A DNA stretch of 64,000 nucleotides from Gallionella sp. (GTDB taxonomy: Bacteria; Pseudomonadota; Gammaproteobacteria; Burkholderiales; Gallionellaceae), in NCBI GenBank assembly GCA_017880865.1, contig JADGRL010000011.1, positions 1 through 64,000 of the forward strand. The letters run 5' to 3'. The position numbers were made by a program, and so were the translations under genes. The notes under the pieces were generated by a model. The model did not search any database. It saw only the letters and a list, made by a program, of their open reading frames with translations, and was not told the DNA's origin. This document shows, piece after piece, positions 26,154-34,643 of this stretch. Positions within the stretch are counted from its first letter, which is position 1. Each line of letters opens with the position of its first letter.

Positions 26154-27662
26154 ATGAATGGTTATTTGAAACGCATCCTGAACGCACGCGTCTACGACGT
26201 GGCGGTCGAAACCCCGCTGGAGCACGCCCCCAACCTGTCGGCGCGCATCGGCAATACGGTGTTGCTCAAGCGCGAGGACATGCAGCCGGTGTTCTCGTTC
26301 AAATTGCGCGGCGCGTACAACAAAATGGCTCAACTTACACCCGCTCAACTCAAGCGCGGCGTGATCGCCGCCTCGGCGGGCAACCACGCTCAGGGCGTGG
26401 CGTTGTCCGCGCAGAAGCTCGGCTGCAAAGCGGTCATCGTGATGCCCACCACCACGCCGCAAATCAAGATCCAGGCGGTGGCGGGGCGCGGCGCAAAAGT
26501 GGTGTTGTTCGGCGACTCGTATTCCGATGCGTATGCACATGCGCTGGAACTGGAGCAGCAAAACAACATGGTTTTCGTGCATCCCTACGACGACCCGGAT
26601 GTGATCGCCGGACAGGGCACCATCGCGATGGAAATTTTGCGCCAGCACACGAAAGACATCCACGCGATTTTCGTACCCATCGGCGGCGGCGGTCTGATCG
26701 CGGGCGTGGCGGCCTACGTCAAGCAACTGCGCCCGGACATTAAAGTGATCGGTGTTCAGCCGGTGGATTCCGACGCGATGCATCGTTCGATCAAAGCCAA
26801 GAAGCGCATCACGCTCGATCATGTCGGTCTGTTCGCCGATGGCGTCGCGGTCAAGCAGGTCGGCACAGAAACCTTCCGCCTGTGCCGCAAGCTGGTCGAT
26901 GAAATCATTTTGGTGGACACCGACACCGCGTGTGCCGCGCTCAAGGATGTGTTCGAAGATACCCGCTCGATCCTGGAACCGGCGGGTGCGCTGTCCATCG
27001 CCGGTGCCAAGCTGTATGCCGCGCGCGAAAATCTGAAGGGCGAGACGCTGGTCGCGATCGCATCAGGCGCGAACATGAATTTCGACCGCCTGCGTTTCGT
27101 CGCGGAACGCGCCGAAATCGGCGAGAAGCGCGAGGCGATATTGGCCGTGACGATACCCGAGACGCCGGGCAGCTTCCGCAAATTCTGCGCGCTGCTCGGC
27201 CGTCGCAATATCACCGAATTCAATTACCGCTATGACGACCCGAAAGTCGCGCATGTGTTCGTCGGCATCGGGGTGAAAGACCGGCTGGAAACCACCGAGC
27301 TGGTGGGGAAATTGCAGAAAAATAAATTAGCCACGCTGGATCTTTCCGATAACGAAATGGCCAAACTGCATTTGCGTCATCTGGTCGGCGGGCATGCGCC
27401 GGAAATCAAGGACGAGATCATGTTCCGCTTCGAGTTTCCGGAGCGCCCCGGCGCGCTGATGAATTTCCTGAACAGCATGAGCCACAACTGGAACATCAGT
27501 CTGTTCCACTACCGCAACCATGGCGCGGACTACGGCCGCGTGCTGGTCGGCATGCAAGTGCCGCATCACGACAAGAAGGCGCTCAAGACCTTCCTCGATA
27601 CGCTCGGTTATCGCTATTGGGACGAGAGCAACAACCCGGCATACCGGTTGTTCCTGGGCTAG
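26154..27662 (+). CDS. ilvA: Biosynthetic threonine ammonia-lyase
   Basis: IlvA deaminates threonine to 2-oxobutanoate, the first step to isoleucine. The 502-residue protein has the PLP-binding FSFKLRGAYNKM near residue 50, the glycine loop in PIGGGGLIAG, and IASGANMNFDRLRFV. Two C-terminal ACT-like regulatory domains follow (PETPGSFRKFCALLG and PERPGALMNFLNSM), which marks the long, isoleucine-feedback-regulated form. TAAATC precedes the ATG without a strong ribosome site. Confidence 0.97.
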   Translation: MNGYLKRILNARVYDVAVETPLEHAPNLSARIGNTVLLKREDMQPVFSFKLRGAYNKMAQLTPAQLKRGVIAASAGNHAQGVALSAQKLGCKAVIVMPTTTPQIKIQAVAGRGAKVVLFGDSYSDAYAHALELEQQNNMVFVHPYDDPDVIAGQGTIAMEILRQHTKDIHAIFVPIGGGGLIAGVAAYVKQLRPDIKVIGVQPVDSDAMHRSIKAKKRITLDHVGLFADGVAVKQVGTETFRLCRKLVDEIILVDTDTACAALKDVFEDTRSILEPAGALSIAGAKLYAARENLKGETLVAIASGANMNFDRLRFVAERAEIGEKREAILAVTIPETPGSFRKFCALLGRRNITEFNYRYDDPKVAHVFVGIGVKDRLETTELVGKLQKNKLATLDLSDNEMAKLHLRHLVGGHAPEIKDEIMFRFEFPERPGALMNFLNSMSHNWNISLFHYRNHGADYGRVLVGMQVPHHDKKALKTFLDTLGYRYWDESNNPAYRLFLG

Positions 27663-27699
27663 CGTTCGTGAAATTCATTTTTCATTGGGGGAGTGGCAA

Positions 27700-28581
27700 A
27701 TGATCTCGAAAAACATACCGACTATAGGCGATCAATCCTTCGAGGATTTGAAACAGTCTAACGAACACAATGCGGAATATTGGAGTGCGCGCGACCTGCA
27801 ACCGTTGCTGGGCTATAGCCAGTGGCGCCGTTTTGAGGATTCGATCAAGCGCGCCATAACCTCTTGTGAACAATCGGGAAATAATCCTGGGTATCATTTT
27901 GCCGGCGCCGGCAAAATGATCGAGGTAGGTAAGGGGGGCGCGCGCGAGGTTGACGACTACCAGCTTTCCCGCTTTGCCTGTTATTTAATCGCCCAGAACG
28001 GCGATCCGCGCAAACCGGAAATAGCCTATGCGCAAAAATATTTTGCCATACAGGCACGCAAACAAGAACTCAGCGAGCAACTTGCCGCCGATCAGGAGCG
28101 GCTTGATCTGCGCAAGCAGACCTCAGAAGAATTTAAGGCGCTCTCCGGCGCAGCCCGGCAAGCGGGCGTGCAAGACAGAATGTTCGGTGTGTTCCACGAT
28201 GCAGGCTACAAAGGCCTATACGGCGGACTTGGCGGTGAGGCTATCAAGACTAGAAAAAATATCCCTGCCAAAGAGCAATTACTCGATCGCATGAATGCCA
28301 CCGAACTGGCCGCCAACCAGTTTCGCATGACCCAAACCCGCGACAAGCTGGCGCGCGAAGGGATCAACAGCCAGCAGCAAGCCATTCACACACATGAAGC
28401 GGTCGGGAAAGAAGTGCGCGCGGCAATCGAGCGTATCGGAGGTACGTTGCCTGAACAGATTCCGCCAGCCGAACACATCAAGGAAGTTGAGAAGCGCATC
28501 AAGAATGCCGTGCCGAAAATGGAGCTGGGTGAGAAGGATGCGGGCGGGCTGCTCGGCGATAAGAAAAACAACGCGGAATAA
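27700..28581 (+). CDS. dinD: DNA-damage-inducible protein D (DinD)
   Basis: This 293-residue protein has an N-terminal BRO-N-like domain (WSARDLQPLLGYSQWRRFED) and the DinD-specific central part (QARKQELSEQLAADQERL, GVFHDAGYKGLYGGLG, LDRMNATELAANQFRMTQTR). E. coli DinD is SOS-induced and inhibits RecA strand exchange. GGGGGAG lies before the ATG. No LexA box of the CTGT-N8-ACAG type is visible in the 37 bases before the start. GC looks like the core genome, unlike the two genes that follow. BRO-N proteins are often carried by mobile elements. Confidence 0.93.
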   Translation: MISKNIPTIGDQSFEDLKQSNEHNAEYWSARDLQPLLGYSQWRRFEDSIKRAITSCEQSGNNPGYHFAGAGKMIEVGKGGAREVDDYQLSRFACYLIAQNGDPRKPEIAYAQKYFAIQARKQELSEQLAADQERLDLRKQTSEEFKALSGAARQAGVQDRMFGVFHDAGYKGLYGGLGGEAIKTRKNIPAKEQLLDRMNATELAANQFRMTQTRDKLAREGINSQQQAIHTHEAVGKEVRAAIERIGGTLPEQIPPAEHIKEVEKRIKNAVPKMELGEKDAGGLLGDKKNNAE

Positions 28582-28676
28582 AACACACGGCATTGCAAAC
28601 CTACCTGACCTCCATGCTTGCTATAAAGGCGATAGGTGCGCATACCAAAAATCGAGGCATTGCTAAACAACCGACC

Positions 28677-30779
28677 ATGAAAAGTGCGCATTCAAATGTT
28701 GTCAAAATCATAGGTCGTGGCTCACCTTATCTGGATGAAGTCAAAGCCCTCTGGCGAAAACACGCAGACACCTTGGGATTCTTCCCTGATGGGGCGTTTG
28801 AAGAATATGCTGCAAAAAAACAAATCGTCGTTGCAGTTGATTCTTCCGGGATATTTATTGGCTATCTGCTTTTTCGAATTACCCCATCCAGAAATGACGC
28901 GAGCATTGTTCATTTGTGTGTTGACCAAAACAATCAACGACAAGGCATCGCGGCACTGCTAGTCAAGGAGTTAATTCAGCATACAAAAATATTACGCGGA
29001 ATTGGCCTTAGATGTAGGCGAGATTTTCATGCCAGCAAACTTTGGCCGAGGCTCGGCTTTGTTGCTGTTTCTGATAAAACCGGAAAAAGCAGCAGTGGAA
29101 GCACACTTACCCTGTGGTGGTATGGACACAATCACCCAGACCTTTTGTCACTTGCACAAGAAAAGGAGCTTGAGCAAAAATTAAAAGTTGTTATTGATGC
29201 AAATGTCTTCTTTGATCTAAAGAATAAATCCAATGAGGAATCCATGGCACTCGTCGCAGACTGGCTTGGAGATAGCATTGCCATTTGTATAACCGATGAA
29301 ATGCTTAATGAAATAAACCGCTCTCAAAATGGACAAGAAAGAACTGCGGGCAGGAACTTCGCTTCTCAATTTTTTACGCTACCATGTAATCAGGATGATT
29401 TTGATATCACATTCGCACTCCTTCGGAAGCACCTCCCTGCCAGCCCATCAGATCAAGATGTTTCCGATTTTTCCCAACTTGCAAAAGCAATCTCTGTCCA
29501 CGCTGAATTCTTTGTAACCAGAGACGATGCCGTCTTGAGCTGTAGCGACAAGCTTTATAATGAGTTTGGCATTTCTGTGCTACGCCCTGCTGATCTCATC
29601 ATTGAAATTGATTCGCTTTGTCGGGAGCGCGAATACCAACCCGCAAGACTTGCCGGAACACTCTACGAAATTAGCAAGGTACAAAGCAAGCAAGAAAGTT
29701 TGCTCGTCAACACCTTTAGAAACCAATCGAATGGGGAAAAACAAACCAATCTAAAAGATCAGCTCAGGCAACTGTTATCTACGCCACATGAAACCGAGTG
29801 CCTTGTTGCGTGGACTCATGAAAAAAAACCAATAGGGCTAATCGCGTATAGTCGTGTTGGAGCAGACATTCTGGAGGTGCACTTACTCAGAGCCATCTCA
29901 AGCCATCCACTTTCAGCATCTATCATTCGTTACCTTATAAGTTTGACAGTTAAAAAGGCTCTATCCAAACAGTGTCAAATCATTCAAGTATCAGACTCAC
30001 ATCTGGATGAAAAAACAAAAGAAGCTCTGTCTGAAGATCATTTTGTTTTAACAAATGGCATCTGGTCAAAATTATCGCTCCCCTTTCATTCAGAAAAAAG
30101 CGTGGTTCTAGCTAGGCTTGGCGAATTGGGAAAGAATCATCCCCATCTAGAGCGCCGTTGCAAGGACTTCCTAGATATATTTTCCGACCCTAATGTTTGC
30201 AACGACCTGTCTATCATCTGGAAAATTGAGGATGCTCTCTGGCCTGTCAAAATCACAGACTCGAACATTCCATGTTTTATCGTACCAATTCAACCGCAAT
30301 GGGCATTGCATCTTTTTGATGAGCATTTAGCCAATCGAGATATTTTCGGCGCGAAAATTGATTTAGGTTTCAACCGAGAAGGCGTGTATTACCGCGCAAA
30401 AATAAACTCCTCTGGCCTTTCTGCCCCTGCGCGAATACTTTGGTATGTAAGCCAAGATAAGCGACATCCAGAATCAGGTTGTATACGCGCCCACTCAAGA
30501 CTTGATGAGGTGTTGCTCGGAACTCCTAAGTCACTTTATCGGCAATTTAGACGATTTGGGATTTATGACTGGAAAGATGTTTTTGCAAAAGCCCAAAACA
30601 ATCTTGATAAACAAATTATGGCCCTGCGCTTTTGCAAAACGGAAATGTTAGACACAACCTATACGTACGATGAAATAATTCAATTGCTCGCCGAAGTAGG
30701 CATCAAAACCCAGCTTCAGAGTCCCTGCCAAATCCCAGCAAATATATTTTTCTCAATTGCATCCCCTACCCAACATTGA
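28677..30779 (+). CDS. Large GNAT-PIN multidomain protein, function unknown
   Basis: The 700-residue protein begins with a GNAT acetyltransferase domain (about 10-150; acetyl-CoA loop NQRQGIAALLV). A PIN-type RNase domain follows (about 168-315) with all expected acids: Asp174 in VIDANVFF, Glu212, Asp264 and Asp283/284 in VTRDDAV. Residues about 350-460 look like a second, degenerate GNAT fold (KKPIGLIAYSRVG), and the C-terminal 200 may contain a PUA/ASCH/EVE-like domain (ILWYVSQ, LDEVLLGTP). The gene is AT-rich. The frame extends to a TTG at 28593; I prefer the ATG at 28677, although no strong ribosome site is visible. The role is unknown; an RNA-targeting toxin or defence function is inference. 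Confidence 0.8.
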   Translation: MKSAHSNVVKIIGRGSPYLDEVKALWRKHADTLGFFPDGAFEEYAAKKQIVVAVDSSGIFIGYLLFRITPSRNDASIVHLCVDQNNQRQGIAALLVKELIQHTKILRGIGLRCRRDFHASKLWPRLGFVAVSDKTGKSSSGSTLTLWWYGHNHPDLLSLAQEKELEQKLKVVIDANVFFDLKNKSNEESMALVADWLGDSIAICITDEMLNEINRSQNGQERTAGRNFASQFFTLPCNQDDFDITFALLRKHLPASPSDQDVSDFSQLAKAISVHAEFFVTRDDAVLSCSDKLYNEFGISVLRPADLIIEIDSLCREREYQPARLAGTLYEISKVQSKQESLLVNTFRNQSNGEKQTNLKDQLRQLLSTPHETECLVAWTHEKKPIGLIAYSRVGADILEVHLLRAISSHPLSASIIRYLISLTVKKALSKQCQIIQVSDSHLDEKTKEALSEDHFVLTNGIWSKLSLPFHSEKSVVLARLGELGKNHPHLERRCKDFLDIFSDPNVCNDLSIIWKIEDALWPVKITDSNIPCFIVPIQPQWALHLFDEHLANRDIFGAKIDLGFNREGVYYRAKINSSGLSAPARILWYVSQDKRHPESGCIRAHSRLDEVLLGTPKSLYRQFRRFGIYDWKDVFAKAQNNLDKQIMALRFCKTEMLDTTYTYDEIIQLLAEVGIKTQLQSPCQIPANIFFSIASPTQH

Positions 30780-30783
30780 AACT

Positions 30784-31206
30784 ATGCACATTCATTCACT
30801 ACTGATCTCCGTACATCCAAAATATGCCGATAAGATATTTGCGGGAGAAAAAACAGTTGAGCTTCGTAAAGTACGCCCCAAGGTCATCAGCGGGGATACG
30901 GTATTAGTATATGCGTCATCGCCAACCATGGCATTGGTTGGGGGATTTGAGGTTGACAGCGTAATCGAAACCACTCCCACTGCCTTATGGGGTAAAGTTA
31001 AAAAATCTGCTGGGCTAACTAAAGATGAGTTTTCCGATTACTACAATGGATCAAGTAATGCGTATGGAATATTCATCAAGAAACCTTGGTATTTTGAAAC
31101 GCCCTTGGCTCTTCAAAATTTAAGGAAGAAATTGGATGGCTTTCATCCTCCGCAGAGTTACCGCTATATCTCAATGCAAGAGGCTCAATTGCTTGGTATC
31201 GTATAA
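30784..31206 (+). CDS. ASCH domain protein, partner of the GNAT-PIN gene
   Basis: This 140-residue protein has an N-terminal ASCH (PUA-like, RNA-binding) domain: HPKYADKIFAGEKTVELRKVRP, a GDTVLVYASSPTMALVGGFEV strand set, and a later TTPTALWGKV segment. ASCH domains are proposed to bind RNA or act as RNA-modifying or regulatory modules. The start lies 4 bases after the GNAT-PIN stop, so the two are surely cotranscribed, and both have the same low GC. A terminator is not obvious before the cyclo-ligase gene. Confidence 0.85.
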   Translation: MHIHSLLISVHPKYADKIFAGEKTVELRKVRPKVISGDTVLVYASSPTMALVGGFEVDSVIETTPTALWGKVKKSAGLTKDEFSDYYNGSSNAYGIFIKKPWYFETPLALQNLRKKLDGFHPPQSYRYISMQEAQLLGIV

Positions 31207-31264
31207 AGTGCTATTCACAAAAAATCATGCTCAGAATCAAGGCCGTGTTGCTGAGGGATGAAAC

Positions 31265-31918
31265 ATGAGCATCACCATGTCTACTATTAAACAGGTGCTG
31301 CGAAAACGCATCACTGCACAGCGCGAGCAGCTTTCGCCCGAGACCCGCGCCGCGTACAGCGCGGCGATCACCGAACGGTTGTTGCAGCTGCCCGAGTACC
31401 GGCAAGCCGATGCGGTGCTGGGTTATATGAACTTCGGCGCGGAGTTCGCCAGCGAGCTCTGGATACGCCAAGTGCTGGCGGACGACAAAAGATTGGCCTT
31501 GCCCCGGGTGAACCGCCACACCAACCAGCTCGATTTATATTGGGTGGATGACCTTGAAACCCAGCTGGAATCGGGGTTGTGGGGGATACGCGAGCCGGTC
31601 GTGGAACGCTGCAAGCGGCTAAGTGCGCTAAATGAGGTAGAATTCGCACTTTTGCCGGGCGTGGCTTTCACCCGTAACGGTGCAAGACTGGGCTATGGCG
31701 GCGGTTTTTACGACAAGCTTCTAGCGAAACAACTAGCCATTCGACTAGGTGAGCAAACAACACTCGCCAAGTCGCTGGTTACGACGCATCGACCCGCGTT
31801 GGTCGCAGCCGCGTTTGCGCTGCAACTCGTCGAGCAAATTCCGCAGGAAGCGACCGATGTCAAAGTCGAGTGGATCATCACCGAGCAAGAGACGATCGCT
31901 TGTTTGGCACAAGAATAA
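31265..31918 (+). CDS. 5-formyltetrahydrofolate cyclo-ligase
   Basis: This enzyme converts 5-formyl-THF to methenyl-THF with ATP, rescuing a dead-end folate. The 217-residue protein has KQVLRKRITAQREQLS at the N terminus, LPRVNRHTNQLDLYWV in the middle, and the ATP/folate loop RLGYGGGFYDKLLA near residue 140. GAGGGATG lies just upstream of the ATG. It is the first core gene after the AT-rich GNAT-PIN/ASCH islet and precedes aceE by 27 bases. Confidence 0.95.
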   Translation: MSITMSTIKQVLRKRITAQREQLSPETRAAYSAAITERLLQLPEYRQADAVLGYMNFGAEFASELWIRQVLADDKRLALPRVNRHTNQLDLYWVDDLETQLESGLWGIREPVVERCKRLSALNEVEFALLPGVAFTRNGARLGYGGGFYDKLLAKQLAIRLGEQTTLAKSLVTTHRPALVAAAFALQLVEQIPQEATDVKVEWIITEQETIACLAQE

Positions 31919-31945
31919 CGTTAGTAATAAAGAGAGATAGCAAAG

Positions 31946-34624
31946 ATGGCATCATTACCTGATTACGACCCGCAAGAAACGCAAGAGTGGCTGGACGCGC
32001 TCGATTCCGTGCTGAAGAATGAGGGTGCCGAACGCGCCCACTTCCTGATCAGCCAGTTGATCAACCAGGCGCGTCTGGCCGGCGACGACATGCCGATCAG
32101 CGCGACGACGCCTTACCTGAACACGATTTCGCTGGACAAGGAAGAGCGCTCCACCGGTAATCAGGAACTGGAACACCGCATCCGCGCGATGACGCGCTGG
32201 AACGCGATGGCGATTATCCTGAACGCGAACAAGGAATCCTCCGAGCTGGGCGGGCATATCGCCAGCTTCGCATCTGCGGCTACCTTGTACGATGTGGGTT
32301 TCAACCATTTTTTCCACGGCAAGACCGACGATCACGGCGGCGACCTGGTATATTTTCAGGGCCATTCCTCTCCCGGCATGTATGCCCGCGCCTTCCTCGA
32401 AGGCCGCCTGAGCGAAGAACAACTCTACAAGTTCCGTCAGGAAGTGGATGGCGGCGGACTGTCCTCCTATCCGCATCCGTGGCTGATGCCGAATTTCTGG
32501 CAATTCCCCACCGTGTCGATGGGACTGGGGCCGCTGATGGCGATTTATCAGGCGCGCTTCATGCGTTATTTGCAACACCGCGAACTCGCCAAGACCAACG
32601 GGCGAAAGGTGTGGGCGTTCCTGGGCGACGGCGAGACCGACGAGCCGGAATCGCTGGGCGCGGTCTCGATGGCCGGACGCGAGAAGCTCGATAATCTGGT
32701 TTTTGTCATTAACTGTAACCTGCAACGCCTCGACGGTCCGGTGCGCGGCAACGGCAAGATCATCCAGGAGCTGGAAGGCGTGTTCCGTGGCGCAGGCTGG
32801 AACGTCATCAAGGTGATCTGGGGCGGCAAGTGGGATCGCCTGCTGGCCAAGGACAAGAGCGGTTTGCTGCTCAAACGCATGGAAGAAGTGGTCGATGGCG
32901 AATACCAGACCTACAAATCCAAAGATGGTGCGTATGTCCGCGCGAATTTCTTCGGCAAATATCCCGAGCTGCTGGAGCTGGTCGCCGACATGTCGGACGA
33001 CGAGGTGTGGCGCCTGAATCGCGGCGGTCACGATCCGCACAAGGTGTTCGCGGCCTATGCGGCAGCCAACAAGCACAAGGGGCAGCCGACCGTGATTCTC
33101 GCCAAGACCGTGAAGGGTTACGGCATGGGCGAAGCGGGCGAAGCGCAAAACCCGTCGCACCAGCAGAAGAAAATGGGCGAGGATGCGCTGCGCAAATTCC
33201 GCGACCGCTTCAACATTCCGGTCGCCGACGAACAACTGGCCCAGCTGCCCTTCATTCGCCCTGCCGAAGACAGCCAGGAGATGAAATATCTGAAGGAACG
33301 CGGCGCGGTCATGGGTTCTATCCCGGCGCGCAAACCGGTCAGTGAAGCGCTGCAGATCCCCGGCTTGGATGCGTTCGATGCTTTACTGAAATCCAGTGAA
33401 GACCGCGAGATTTCCACGACGATGGCGTTCGTGCGCCTGCTCGGCGTGCTGGTCAAAGACAAGAACATCGGCCGCCAGATCGTGCCTATCGTGCCGGACG
33501 AATCGCGCACCTTCGGCATGGAAGGCATGTTCCGCCAGCTCGGCATTTTCTCGCAGGTGGGACAGTTGTACACGCCGCAAGACGCCGACCAGCTGATGTT
33601 CTACAAGGAATCCGAGACCGGACAGATTCTGCAGGAGGGCATCAACGAGGCGGGCGGCATGGCCGACTGGATCGCCGCCGCGACTTCTTACGCCAACCAC
33701 GGCGTGGCGATGATCCCGTTCTATATCTACTACTCGATGTTCGGCTTCCAGCGTACCGGCGACATGGCCTGGGCGGCGGGCGATTTGCGCGCGCGCGGTT
33801 TTCTGATCGGCGGCACGGCGGGACGCACCACGTTGAACGGCGAAGGTCTGCAACATCAGGACGGCCACAGCCACCTGCAAGCCGCGCTTATTCCGAACTG
33901 CGTCTCTTACGACCCGACCTTCGCTTACGAGCTGGCCGTGATCGTGCAGGACGGCATGCGCCGCATGTATGTCGAGCAAGAAGACGTGTTCTATTACCTC
34001 ACGGTGATGAACGAGAACTACACCCATCCGGCGATGCCCAAGGGTGCGGAGGCCGGCATCATCAAGGGTATGTATCGCTTCAGTTCAGGCAAGCCTGTCC
34101 TGAGCAAATTCGAAGGAGCAAAAGCCAAGATGCCGAAGGTGCAATTGCTCGGCAGCGGTACGATATTGCGCGAAGTGATCGCAGCCGCAGAATTGCTGGA
34201 GAAAGATTTTGGCATCGCCTCGGATGTGTGGAGCGTGACCAGCTTCAACGAGCTGCGCCGCGAAGGTCTGGACTGCGAGCGCTGGAACATGTTGCATCCG
34301 GAAGCCAAAGCGCGCGTGAGCTACGTCGAGCAATCGCTGGACGCGAACATGCCTGTGATCGCCGCGACCGACTACATCAAGAGCTATGCCGACCAGATCC
34401 GTCCTTTCGTTTCCGCGCGCTACAAGGTGCTGGGCACGGACGGTTTCGGTCGCTCGGATACGCGCAAGAAGTTGCGCGGCTTCTTCGAGGTGGATCGCAA
34501 TTACATCGCCATCGCGGCATTGAAGGCGTTGGCCGATGAAGGCGCGATCAAGGCCAGCGAAGTCAGTCGTGCGATCAAGCTTTACAACATCAATTCTGAT
34601 AAACCTAACCCAACGACCGTTTAA
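31946..34624 (+). CDS. aceE: Pyruvate dehydrogenase E1 component (homodimeric)
   Basis: AceE decarboxylates pyruvate with thiamine diphosphate and passes acetyl to E2. The 892-residue protein matches the homodimeric proteobacterial E1. Visible are the N-terminal GHIASFASAATLYDVGFNHFF and the ThDP-binding GDGETDEPES...NCNLQ stretch, then YGMGEAGEAQNPSHQQKKM and GTAGRTTLNGEGLQHQDGHS. Around residues 714-724 the sequence GKPVLSKFEG is encoded by a short dispersed palindromic repeat inserted in frame (34086-34117). It is followed by aceF after 19 bases. Confidence 0.97.
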   Translation: MASLPDYDPQETQEWLDALDSVLKNEGAERAHFLISQLINQARLAGDDMPISATTPYLNTISLDKEERSTGNQELEHRIRAMTRWNAMAIILNANKESSELGGHIASFASAATLYDVGFNHFFHGKTDDHGGDLVYFQGHSSPGMYARAFLEGRLSEEQLYKFRQEVDGGGLSSYPHPWLMPNFWQFPTVSMGLGPLMAIYQARFMRYLQHRELAKTNGRKVWAFLGDGETDEPESLGAVSMAGREKLDNLVFVINCNLQRLDGPVRGNGKIIQELEGVFRGAGWNVIKVIWGGKWDRLLAKDKSGLLLKRMEEVVDGEYQTYKSKDGAYVRANFFGKYPELLELVADMSDDEVWRLNRGGHDPHKVFAAYAAANKHKGQPTVILAKTVKGYGMGEAGEAQNPSHQQKKMGEDALRKFRDRFNIPVADEQLAQLPFIRPAEDSQEMKYLKERGAVMGSIPARKPVSEALQIPGLDAFDALLKSSEDREISTTMAFVRLLGVLVKDKNIGRQIVPIVPDESRTFGMEGMFRQLGIFSQVGQLYTPQDADQLMFYKESETGQILQEGINEAGGMADWIAAATSYANHGVAMIPFYIYYSMFGFQRTGDMAWAAGDLRARGFLIGGTAGRTTLNGEGLQHQDGHSHLQAALIPNCVSYDPTFAYELAVIVQDGMRRMYVEQEDVFYYLTVMNENYTHPAMPKGAEAGIIKGMYRFSSGKPVLSKFEGAKAKMPKVQLLGSGTILREVIAAAELLEKDFGIASDVWSVTSFNELRREGLDCERWNMLHPEAKARVSYVEQSLDANMPVIAATDYIKSYADQIRPFVSARYKVLGTDGFGRSDTRKKLRGFFEVDRNYIAIAALKALADEGAIKASEVSRAIKLYNINSDKPNPTTV
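34086..34117 (+). repeat. REP-like repeat copy inside aceE
   Basis: GGCAAGCCTGTCCTGAGC followed by TTCGAAGGA matches the ACAAGC-CTGTCCTGAGC-TTGTCGAAGG repeat seen at 8792-8836 and 56819-56882. It lies between blocks of AceE that are normally almost adjacent and keeps the frame. Confidence 0.7.
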
Positions 34625-34643
34625 GGTCAGGGGGAGACATACC

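Noticed and set aside
27662-27699. LexA-controlled promoter of dinD
   Set aside because: No CTGT-N8-ACAG box is visible immediately upstream.
31955-33235. 426-codon reverse-strand open frame inside aceE
   Set aside because: It is antisense to a highly conserved enzyme, and its His/Arg/Val-rich composition is typical of a shadow frame.
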